From positions 1-20,277 of IMG/VR virus record IMGVR_UViG_3300020404_002380: DNA of 20,277 nucleotides; one strand, 5' to 3'. Under the pieces are notes generated by a model. It searched no databases, had not been told where the DNA came from, and saw nothing but the letters and a program-made list of their open reading frames with translations. The stretch is from a virus. Position 1 is the stretch's first letter, and every line of letters starts with the position of its first letter. Made by a program: the position numbers and the translations under genes. Of the stretch, positions 1 through 6,613 are shown in pieces.

Positions 1-2
1 TA

Positions 3-2108
3 AGTGGACAAGAAATAACCGGTGGAACCGTACCAATCGGAAGTGGTGGTACAGGAGCAACTTCAGCAGGTGCAGCGAGAACCGCACTTGGTGTAGATGC
101 AGCAGGAACAGATAACTCAACTAATGTAACTCTTGTAACAACATCACATGATTATTTATCATTAAGTGGACAGGCAATAACATTAGGAACAATACAAAAT
201 GATGATTTAGCAAATTCATCAATTACAATTAATGGTTCAGCTGTCTCACTAGGAGGTTCAGTATCAACTCCAAACGATAACACTCAATTATCAACAGAAG
301 AAGTTCAAGATATAGTAGGTGGAATGTTAGGTGGTACTGAAACAGGAATTACAGTAACTTATCAAGATGGTACTGGTGATATTGATTTCGTAGTAGCATC
401 TCAAACAGATAATAATTTTACTACTACATTAAAGAATAAATTAGATGGTATAGAAGGAGGTGCAGATGTAACAGATGCAGCAAATGTATTAGCATCATTA
501 CCGGGAGGTGTAGTATCTGGTTCATCACAAATAAGTGGTGTAACTAACTCACAATTAGCTGGTTCAATTGCAAATTCTAAACTTGCAAATGATAGTGTTA
601 GTTTTGGTGGAGTATCAGTAGATTTAGGTTCTTCAGATTCAACACCAGCATTTGATTTATCAGATGCAACTAATTATGCAACTTCTAATTTAAGTGGTAC
701 AATAACAAACTCACAATTAGCAGGTTCAATTGCAGCAAGTAAATTAGCTGGTTCAATTGGAAACTCTAAACTTTCAAACTCAGCAATTACTATTAGTGGA
801 ACTTCAGTATCACTTGGTAGTAGTATTAGTGATGAAACTTTATTTGGTGGAACTGGTATAGTATCTGGTTCTTCACAAGTATCTTTAGAAACTGTGACTG
901 GTGGTAGTGGAATCCAATCAGGTTCTATTACAAATGCAGATTTAGCAGGTTCAATAGCAAATGGTAAATTAGCAAACTCAAGTATATCAGTAGATGGTGT
1001 ATCTATCTCATTAGGTGGTTCAGTATCAACTTTACAATTAGGTACAAGTTCAACAACTGCACTTGCGGGTGATACTACAACTATTACAACTTCACAAGCA
1101 AATGCAATTACTGCGAATACTGCTAAAAATACAAACGTAAGTACAGATTTATCTAAAACAACTGCAGCTTCACAAATAACAATTCATTCATCAGATGGTG
1201 ATGATGTAGTTATTGGAGAAGCAACTGGTACTATCGCTGGTTTAATGAGTACAACTCATCATGATAAATTAGATGGTATTGAATCTAGTGCTGATGTTAC
1301 TGATATGGGTAATGTTAGGAGTGCACTTAACAATGCAATGACTAGTAATACACTTACTATTGGTGATGGTTCTACAACAACAACCTTCCCTGGTAGTATC
1401 GTAGTAACTGGAACAACAACTACAAATAATGTAGAAACTGTATCAACATCAAATGGTGTTGTATTTGAAGGAAATAATGCAGATTCTAACGAAGTAACGT
1501 TATTAGCTGGAACTGTATCAGCCGATAGAACAGCAACTTTACCAGATAAGACTGGTACAATTGCAATGACATCTGATATACCAACAAATAACTCTGGATT
1601 AACAAATGGAGCTGGATATATCACATCATTCGATATTACAACTCAAACAGATAGTAAATACTTAAGAAGTAATGCTAATGATACTGCAACTGGTATTATA
1701 TCAATCACAAACTCAACTGCATCAACATCCAAAACGACTGGAGCACTTAAAGTAACTGGTGGTGTTGGTATTAGTGGAGCATTGAATGTTGGTGGTGATG
1801 TTGTAGCATACGCTTCTTCGGATGAAAGATTAAAAGATAATATAGAACTTATCTCTAACCCAATTGAAAAAGTACAATCTTTAAAAGGTGTAACATGGAA
1901 TTGGAACTCAAATGCAGATGAATTGCAACAATCATTACCAAATGTTGGTGTAATTGCACAAGATGTTGAGAAAGTTCTACCACAGTTGGTAACTGATAGA
2001 GATAATGGGTTCAAGGGCGTTGATTACGCTAAACTTACAGGACTACTTATCGAAGCTATCAAAGACCAACAAAAACAGATTGATGAATTGAAAAGTAAAC
2101 TTTCTTAA
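3..2108 (+). CDS. Tail fibre with C-terminal S74 self-cleaving chaperone, 5'-truncated
   Basis: The reading frame is open from base 3, so the gene starts before the window; an ATG at 324 lies inside continuous fibre-like sequence and is not a credible start. About 701 residues are visible. They are Gly/Ser/Thr/Asn-rich with fibre repeats: GSGGTGATSAGAARTALGV near nt 45-100, two KLDGIE..ADVTD segments (nt ~433 and ~1267), several SGSSQ motifs and LAGSIA-type repeats. The last ~97 residues form an intramolecular chaperone (peptidase S74) with the S-S-D-E-R-L-K cleavage motif (Ser codon 1818-1820, Lys codon 1833-1835), a GVIAQDVEKVLPQLV core and a heptad-like C-terminal helix. In this family the domain trimerises the fibre and then cuts itself off. 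I infer a trimeric receptor-binding fibre. The family call is firm; the host receptor cannot be told. Confidence 0.92.
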   Translation, partial: SGQEITGGTVPIGSGGTGATSAGAARTALGVDAAGTDNSTNVTLVTTSHDYLSLSGQAITLGTIQNDDLANSSITINGSAVSLGGSVSTPNDNTQLSTEEVQDIVGGMLGGTETGITVTYQDGTGDIDFVVASQTDNNFTTTLKNKLDGIEGGADVTDAANVLASLPGGVVSGSSQISGVTNSQLAGSIANSKLANDSVSFGGVSVDLGSSDSTPAFDLSDATNYATSNLSGTITNSQLAGSIAASKLAGSIGNSKLSNSAITISGTSVSLGSSISDETLFGGTGIVSGSSQVSLETVTGGSGIQSGSITNADLAGSIANGKLANSSISVDGVSISLGGSVSTLQLGTSSTTALAGDTTTITTSQANAITANTAKNTNVSTDLSKTTAASQITIHSSDGDDVVIGEATGTIAGLMSTTHHDKLDGIESSADVTDMGNVRSALNNAMTSNTLTIGDGSTTTTFPGSIVVTGTTTTNNVETVSTSNGVVFEGNNADSNEVTLLAGTVSADRTATLPDKTGTIAMTSDIPTNNSGLTNGAGYITSFDITTQTDSKYLRSNANDTATGIISITNSTASTSKTTGALKVTGGVGISGALNVGGDVVAYASSDERLKDNIELISNPIEKVQSLKGVTWNWNSNADELQQSLPNVGVIAQDVEKVLPQLVTDRDNGFKGVDYAKLTGLLIEAIKDQQKQIDELKSKLS
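196..1032 (+). repeat. Degenerate intragenic fibre repeats
   Basis: A unit of the form N(S/D)xLAxSIAxxKLANSSI..G.SxSLGxSxS recurs in the first fibre at about nt 196-270, 541-630, 703-825 and 925-1032. At DNA level, the run from 546 and the run from 708 share AACTCACAATTAGC and GGTTCAATTGCA. Such repeats are common in trimeric fibre shafts and allow growth or shrinkage by recombination. Confidence 0.7.
1077..1120 (+). repeat. 44-nt module shared with second fibre (copy 1)
   Basis: By eye, 41 of 44 bases match 3196-3239 in the neighbouring fibre gene. Both copies encode TTITTSQANAITANT, in the same orientation and the same codon phase. It is either a shared structural module or a footprint of recombination between fibre genes. 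Confidence 0.75.
1815..2105 (+). other. Peptidase S74 / intramolecular chaperone domain
   Basis: This is the C-terminal domain of the first fibre. The visible hallmarks are Ser-Asp at 1818-1823 and Arg-Leu-Lys at 1827-1835, followed by the family's LKGVTWNWN and GVIAQDVE blocks. Established for endosialidase-type fibres: the Ser/Lys dyad cleaves next to the conserved Ser and releases the chaperone after trimerisation. All these residues are intact, so cleavage is expected. Confidence 0.88.
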
Positions 2109-2160
2109 ATAAGAAGTTAACTTAACGATTCAAATTTAATAAAATTAAATAGTATATATG

Positions 2161-2178
2161 TATCTTTATATAAAGGTA
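2161..2178. promoter_or_regulatory. Quasi-palindrome in the fibre intergenic gap
   Basis: The 118-nt gap between the two fibre genes (2109-2226) holds an 18-nt near-palindrome with the perfect core CTTTATATAAAG (2164-2175). There is no T-tract, so it is not a terminator. It could be an operator or part of an AT-rich promoter for the second fibre. AAGG about 12 nt before the ATG at 2227 may serve as ribosome binding site. Function is unproven. Confidence 0.25.
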
Positions 2179-2226
2179 ATATACTGTTTAGGGTAGATAA
2201 TTATATAAAAAAGGTAAGTCATATAT

Positions 2227-3843
2227 ATGGCACAAGTAGTTAGACTAAAAAGAACATCGGTTGCTGGTAGAAAACCTACCACATCAAATTTGGAACTCGG
2301 AGAATTAGCGATTAATACTTACGATGGTAAGATATTTTTCGAAAAAGATTCGGGAACTCCTTCCATTAGAGAAATAGCCACAGAAGATACTTACTATTTT
2401 TATACAACCTCACTAGATTCAAGATATGTTAACCTCACAGGTAATGAAACCATTGCAGGTAACAAAACATTCTCAGACGATATAACAATATCAGGAAACC
2501 TTTCAGTAGAAGGAACTACAACTACAATTGATTCAACTACTGTTAATATAGGTGATAATCTTTTAGAACTTAATTATGGAGGTTCTCAAACCTCAGGTGG
2601 TATCTTAATAAAAGATGCAACTGGTGATTCAACTACTTCGGGTTCATTCTTATGGAATTCAACAACTGATAGATGGACTGCTGGAAAATTAGGTTCTGAA
2701 TCAAACATATTATTATCAAATGGTGATGGTATAATTTCCTCATCTGCACAATTAACTTCAACATTTTTAGAAATCAATGGAGATGGTGTACTAAGTGGTA
2801 GTAATTTAGATGGAATGACCGTAAGTGGTTCATTTAGTGGTTCATTTAAAGGAGATGGAAGTGGATTGACTAATGTAACTGCAGAAATTTCAACAGTTGC
2901 AACAGTAACCGATACTTTTACAAATGCAACTTCAAAAACAGTAACACACAACTTTAATACTAAAAATGTAATAGTATCTGTATATGATGATAGTGATGGA
3001 TATTTTATACCAAATACAATCGTAACAACAGATGCAAATACAGTAACAGTAACATTCTCATCAGCAGAAAGTGGTAGAGTAGTAGTTGCAAAAGGAGGTC
3101 ATATTGTACAAGGAGTTGCAGCTGATGATTCAAACTTACTAGATGGTCAAAATGCAGCATATTACTTAAATTATAATAATCATACAAATACTCCAACAAC
3201 TATTACAACTTCTCAAGCAAATGCAATAACTGCTAATACAAGTAAGGTAGGATATACAGATGCACTTGTAAAAACTAAATTAGATGCAGATGGAGTTCAT
3301 AGTGGTTCTACAATTACAGAAAGTAGTGATTTTACAATTGATGCAGGTGGTGATATCATTTTAGATGCAGATGGTACAGATATAATCTTAAAAGATGGTG
3401 GTACTTCATTTGGTAGATTTAAAAGAGATAGTTCTGATTTTATTGTAAAATCTGAAACCAACAATAAAGATATTGTATTTAGAGGACAAGATGGTGGTTC
3501 AACCATAAATGCTTTAACTTTAGATATGTCTGAAGCAGGTACTGCAATATTTAATAACGATATTCAAGCAGTAGGTAATATTAGTGGTTCATCATTTAAT
3601 GGTACAGGTCTTATAAGTGGTTCAGCACAAATAACAAACTTAACAACTCATAAAGAAACAGTTAGTGGAGCATCTTCTTATGATGTAGACCACAACTTAG
3701 GTGAACAATATCCAATTGTTCAAGCATGGAATACTGCAACTTCAAAACAAGAATTACCTAATTCTATAACAACAAATTCAGTAAATCAAGTAACTGTTGA
3801 TTTTTCTACAACTTTTGCAGGAATTATAATCGTAAAAAAATAA
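2227..3843 (+). CDS. Second tail fibre / receptor-binding protein
   Basis: This 538-aa protein has no S74 domain. Its N-terminus (residues 1-45, VVRLKRTSVAGRKP and LELGELAINTYDGKIFF) resembles the adaptor-like start of many marine phage fibres. Residues 65-215 are shaft-like, with TISGNLSVEGTTTTIDS and the GSFSGSFKGDGSGLTN linker. Residues 222-289 and 471-538 are two related beta modules with a shared pattern: H-N, then V.....P..I.T...N.VTV.F....G.(I/V)(I/V)V.K. Residues 360-450 look like beta-helix shaft (IDAGGDIILDADGTDIILKD). It ends at the second module and is followed 3 nt later by the glycosyltransferase. I infer a fibre or receptor-binding protein without self-cleavage. The fibre call is solid; adhesin specificity is unknown. 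Confidence 0.85.
   Translation: MAQVVRLKRTSVAGRKPTTSNLELGELAINTYDGKIFFEKDSGTPSIREIATEDTYYFYTTSLDSRYVNLTGNETIAGNKTFSDDITISGNLSVEGTTTTIDSTTVNIGDNLLELNYGGSQTSGGILIKDATGDSTTSGSFLWNSTTDRWTAGKLGSESNILLSNGDGIISSSAQLTSTFLEINGDGVLSGSNLDGMTVSGSFSGSFKGDGSGLTNVTAEISTVATVTDTFTNATSKTVTHNFNTKNVIVSVYDDSDGYFIPNTIVTTDANTVTVTFSSAESGRVVVAKGGHIVQGVAADDSNLLDGQNAAYYLNYNNHTNTPTTITTSQANAITANTSKVGYTDALVKTKLDADGVHSGSTITESSDFTIDAGGDIILDADGTDIILKDGGTSFGRFKRDSSDFIVKSETNNKDIVFRGQDGGSTINALTLDMSEAGTAIFNNDIQAVGNISGSSFNGTGLISGSAQITNLTTHKETVSGASSYDVDHNLGEQYPIVQAWNTATSKQELPNSITTNSVNQVTVDFSTTFAGIIIVKK
2890..3093 (+). repeat. Duplicated beta module, copy 1
   Basis: Encodes residues 222-289 of the second fibre. It aligns by eye with residues 471-538 (nt 3637-3840): HNFNTKNVIVSVYD against HNLGEQYPIVQAWN, then IPNTIVTTDANTVTVTF against LPNSITTNSVNQVTVDF. 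Confidence 0.6.
3196..3239 (+). repeat. 44-nt module shared with first fibre (copy 2)
   Basis: Near-identical to 1077-1120, with three mismatches seen, in the same coding phase. It lies between the first beta module and the beta-helix-like region of the second fibre. Confidence 0.75.
3637..3840 (+). repeat. Duplicated beta module, copy 2 (C-terminal)
   Basis: This is the C-terminal 68 residues of the second fibre, a diverged copy of residues 222-289. Its terminal position suggests it is the exposed tip, while copy 1 is embedded in the shaft. Confidence 0.6.
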
Positions 3844-3846
3844 AAT

Positions 3847-4842
3847 ATGTATGATGTTTATTATACAACTGGTGGTGGTCCTTGGGTAAACGCTGGAACT
3901 GATACATGGGTAAATTTATGGATGGAATTGATTGCACCTAAGTTAGATGTAAAACCAATTCTTTTAATTCATAGAACAAAACCAAAAGAATATGGAGATT
4001 ATGATTTTCCAATAGAAGCTCATTGGCATGGAGATGATATTGAATTTGCAGAAAACCTTTGTAAAAATGCAAGAAGAATAAATATATTACATGGTCATTA
4101 TACTCCAATGAAAATTCTTCAAGATAATAAAGATAAAATACATTCAAATATATTACATAATTCAGTTGACCATATTTTAAAATCACAACTAGGAACAGAT
4201 GCATCACTTGGTTGGCATCCTTATTTAGATTCAAGTTGGGAAAAACAAATAAACGAATGGGCAACTTATTCTATATGGATTGGAGTTTTTGATATTTTAT
4301 TTGAAAATAAAAATATACCTAACTTTTATGAGTTCAAACAAAACTTACCTTTATCAAAATCAAACACACTTGGATTCGCTTCAAGATGTGAAGGTAGAAA
4401 AAATCCACATTACTTAGACGGATTAAAATCTTTTATATTCACAAATTCTGTTGAATTTAGTAGAGTTTGGAAACAAGGTACTAAATTAGATACATCTAAA
4501 TCAAAAATATATCATTACAATTCTAAATTTAAAGATACCTTTTATAATATGGATTGGGGAATATCTCATTCAGCATTTACAAATGAACCATTTGGATATG
4601 GAATTTTTGAAGCAGTTGATTATGGTAAGTTGCCAATTTTACATAAAACATGGTGTACTGATTTTGAATATCCATATAGGGTTTCATCAAAAAAAGAATT
4701 TAATCATATTTATACTAAGTTAACAGAAACTCCTCATTCCGAAAGAAACAAGTGGTTCAAATTATTAAAAGAATTTATGATTAGTAATTACACGAACAAG
4801 AATAAGTGGATTGAAGATTTTCTTAATATTTATAATATATAG
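3847..4842 (+). CDS. GT-B glycosyltransferase (GT4-like) in fibre cluster
   Basis: A 331-aa protein. Residues 247-255 read E-P-F-G-Y-G-I-F-E, a clean EX7E motif of retaining GT-B glycosyltransferases, followed by AVDYGKLPIL, typical of the nucleotide-sugar-binding half. An N-terminal TTGGGPWVN (residues 7-15) fits the glycine-rich acceptor-side loop, and LGFASRCEGRKNPHYLDGL (175-193) fits the start of the C-terminal Rossmann half. It starts 3 nt after the upstream fibre stop with no clear Shine-Dalgarno, so translation is probably coupled. No signal peptide or membrane segment is seen, so it should act in the cytoplasm. From its position I infer glycosylation of a fibre or virion protein; modification of host surface glycans is the alternative. 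Fold and class are fairly sure; donor and acceptor are unknown. Confidence 0.8.
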   Translation: MYDVYYTTGGGPWVNAGTDTWVNLWMELIAPKLDVKPILLIHRTKPKEYGDYDFPIEAHWHGDDIEFAENLCKNARRINILHGHYTPMKILQDNKDKIHSNILHNSVDHILKSQLGTDASLGWHPYLDSSWEKQINEWATYSIWIGVFDILFENKNIPNFYEFKQNLPLSKSNTLGFASRCEGRKNPHYLDGLKSFIFTNSVEFSRVWKQGTKLDTSKSKIYHYNSKFKDTFYNMDWGISHSAFTNEPFGYGIFEAVDYGKLPILHKTWCTDFEYPYRVSSKKEFNHIYTKLTETPHSERNKWFKLLKEFMISNYTNKNKWIEDFLNIYNI

Positions 4843-4854
4843 GGAAAAATATAT

Positions 4855-6168
4855 ATGGCAACATTAAGTTCAGGAGATACTCTTTCATTAAATAATTTAG
4901 CGGGAGCAAATGGTGTAACACAAAACTCTAATGTATCACTAGGTACTATTAAAGGAGGTTCACCAAGTGGAGGTGATAATATTACTTTATCTTCATTTGC
5001 TGTAAATTCTATTGATTCAATGAGTGGATTTACATATGCAGTAGAAAGTACAACAGAAACATATACAATAGGTTCAACAGGAGGAGGTTCAAATTTCGGA
5101 ACACATAATGCAGTTTATAGTGGAAATGTAACTTGGACAATTCCAGTAGGTTCAAAAATATCATTAAATACTAATAGTGGATTATCTGCAACATTTGATG
5201 TAGCAGCAATGGATAATTCAGATGGAGTATTAGATACTCAAATAACACATACTATTAGAGGAGTTTTTGCAGATGGATATAACGACCACATTGGTTCAGC
5301 GAATGGATATGGTGTAAATAAAGATAAAACAGTTTATTCAATTGATACTTACGATGGTAACACAACAGGATTATGTTTAACATCAGATACACCAGTTACA
5401 TTAGATGATGGTTCAACGATTCCAATAGGAGATGTAGAAGAAGGAATGAAATTACAAGGATATTCTCTATATGGATTGGGAGATTTTGAAGATTCTGAAT
5501 ATATGCAATGGCGTTCTAATAATTTAAATGCAGAAAAGGTTGAAGTAGAAGTTGAAAATGCAATTTTTTCATTTGCAAGTAAATATTACGATATAAATTA
5601 TGGAGATGTAAAATGTACATCAGAACATCCTTTCCTAATATTAGAAGGTGGTGAATATAGATTTAAAAGAGCTCACTTATTAAATGAAGGAGATATTTTA
5701 ATAAAAGGTAATGATAATCTTACAGAAGAAGTAACGATTGAAAAAATTGAAGTTGTTGAAGAAGATGTAGAAATAGTATCTTTAGATGTATCAAATACAG
5801 ATACATATATAGCTAATGGTTATATAACACACAACAAAGGAACAAATTCACATACAGATTTTGATGGACCAACTGCACCAACAAGTGTATCATACTCACA
5901 TCCAAATTTATCATGGAGTGGAGGTACTGCAGATACTGATTCTGGTGGTATTACTGCTTATGATATTCAAGTAGATAATAATTCTAATTTTAGTTCACCA
6001 ATAATCGATGAAACTAATTGGAATGCAACAACAATGCAATTATCTGGTAATATTGCAGCTGGTACATATTATGCAAGAGTAAGAAACGTACAATCTGGTT
6101 TGAGGTCAGCTTATCAAACTGTTGGAGGTAATAATACTGCTATTACAGTAGCTTCATGGCCAGCATAA
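4855..6168 (+). CDS. Virion-cluster protein with Hint (intein-like) domain and FN3-like C-terminus
   Basis: A 437-aa protein in three parts. Residues 1-173 are Gly/Ser/Thr-rich and beta-like; they start MATLSSGDTLSLNNLAG, a style seen in small marine phage structural proteins. Residues 174-327 form a Hint fold: C174 opens block A (CLTSDTPVTLDDGS), block B carries the TxxH motif (T255, H258 in CTSEHPFLIL), and block F ends in Y-I-T-H326-N327. Residues 328-437 begin K-G-T and run into a fibronectin-III-like domain (GPTAPTSVSY, GGITAYDIQVD, GTYYARVRNV). The residue after HN is Lys, not Cys/Ser/Thr, so canonical splicing is unlikely. From Hint biochemistry I infer self-cleavage at one or both junctions, as in bacterial-intein-like domains. 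Its place between the fibre and tail genes suggests a virion part. The Hint call is strong; the role of the host protein is unknown. Confidence 0.82.
   Translation: MATLSSGDTLSLNNLAGANGVTQNSNVSLGTIKGGSPSGGDNITLSSFAVNSIDSMSGFTYAVESTTETYTIGSTGGGSNFGTHNAVYSGNVTWTIPVGSKISLNTNSGLSATFDVAAMDNSDGVLDTQITHTIRGVFADGYNDHIGSANGYGVNKDKTVYSIDTYDGNTTGLCLTSDTPVTLDDGSTIPIGDVEEGMKLQGYSLYGLGDFEDSEYMQWRSNNLNAEKVEVEVENAIFSFASKYYDINYGDVKCTSEHPFLILEGGEYRFKRAHLLNEGDILIKGNDNLTEEVTIEKIEVVEEDVEIVSLDVSNTDTYIANGYITHNKGTNSHTDFDGPTAPTSVSYSHPNLSWSGGTADTDSGGITAYDIQVDNNSNFSSPIIDETNWNATTMQLSGNIAAGTYYARVRNVQSGLRSAYQTVGGNNTAITVASWPA
5374..5835 (+). other. Hint / bacterial-intein-like domain, HN-Lys junction
   Basis: Codons for residues 174-327 of the protein at 4855-6168. 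First residue Cys (TGT, 5374-5376), block-B TxxH, and penultimate His plus terminal Asn are all present; the +1 residue is Lys. At 154 residues it is mini-intein sized. The middle (about residues 205-245) is too short for a homing endonuclease and shows no LAGLIDADG or HNH motif. Confidence 0.82.
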
Positions 6169-6190
6169 AAAATTACGTTTAGTAAAAAAC

Positions 6191-6211
6191 TATATATTTA
6201 TATATACGAAC
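6191..6211 (+). promoter_or_regulatory. Recurring AT-rich motif, candidate late promoter (site 1)
   Basis: TATATATTTATATATACGAAC lies 25 nt before the ATG at 6237. Close relatives stand before the genes at 9607 and 18856, and a variant stands before 8997 and 10644. It recurs only in gaps before genes on this strand, which suggests a phage promoter. Confidence 0.5.
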
Positions 6212-6236
6212 AGAATATTAACTTAAATATATCAAA

Positions 6237-6533
6237 ATGGCAGAACAAATCAAGTTTACAGAAGAAGAAGTTTCACAAATAAATACCTTAAGACAAAACG
6301 TTGCTAACGTATTTACAAGATTAGGTCAACTACAAATCGAAAAGAAGAGAAGAGTTACTGAAATTGAAAATCTAGAAAAAGGTATTTTTGATGAACATCA
6401 ATCTTTAATAGAAGAAGAAAATAAACTTTTTCAAGGTTTAAATGAAAAATATGGTGATGGTAATTATGACCCAAATACCAATGAATTTATACCAGCAGAA
6501 AAAGAAACAGAAAATATTGAAGAGAGTAAATAG
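6237..6533 (+). CDS. Small coiled-coil protein upstream of tail sheath
   Basis: A 98-aa protein I cannot name. Residues 5-70 are predicted long helix and coiled coil from their heptad-like hydrophobics (INTLRQNVANVFTRLGQLQIE and on), with dense Lys/Glu. The tail is acidic and contains KYGDGNYDPNTNEFIP, then PAEKETENIEESK. Proteins of this shape, often with a KYGxG...F-P end, occur among structural genes of marine T4-like phages, but I know of no demonstrated role. The motif at 6191-6211 sits just upstream, so it may head a transcript that includes the sheath gene 80 nt downstream. There is no strong Shine-Dalgarno. A scaffold or core-type assembly role is only a guess from shape and neighbourhood. 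Confidence 0.7.
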   Translation: MAEQIKFTEEEVSQINTLRQNVANVFTRLGQLQIEKKRRVTEIENLEKGIFDEHQSLIEEENKLFQGLNEKYGDGNYDPNTNEFIPAEKETENIEESK

Positions 6534-6613
6534 TAAAAATTATATTTTGAATAAACTTATTAATACTTATATAAGAGTATCATAATACAAAAACATAACA
6601 AGGAGTAAATAAA

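Noticed and set aside
196-1032. Repeats in the fibre considered as a CRISPR array
   Set aside because: The repeats are degenerate, in frame and protein-coding, with unequal spacing and no unique spacers.
1259-2014. Minus-strand open frames opposite the first fibre (1259-1624, 1643-2014) and opposite the second (2586-2951, 3005-3506)
   Set aside because: They lie fully inside strong + strand fibre genes, have low-complexity Val/Leu/Ser compositions arising from Thr/Asn-rich codons on the other strand, and lack ribosome binding sites or family motifs.
2099-2120. Imperfect inverted repeat AACTTTCTT...AAGAAGTT at the end of the first fibre, considered as a terminator
   Set aside because: AT-rich, bulged stem with no following T-tract.
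5374-5835. Full intein with homing endonuclease, i.e. a selfish mobile element
   Set aside because: The region between blocks is too short for an endonuclease, no LAGLIDADG or HNH motif is visible, and the +1 residue is Lys, so standard splicing is not expected.
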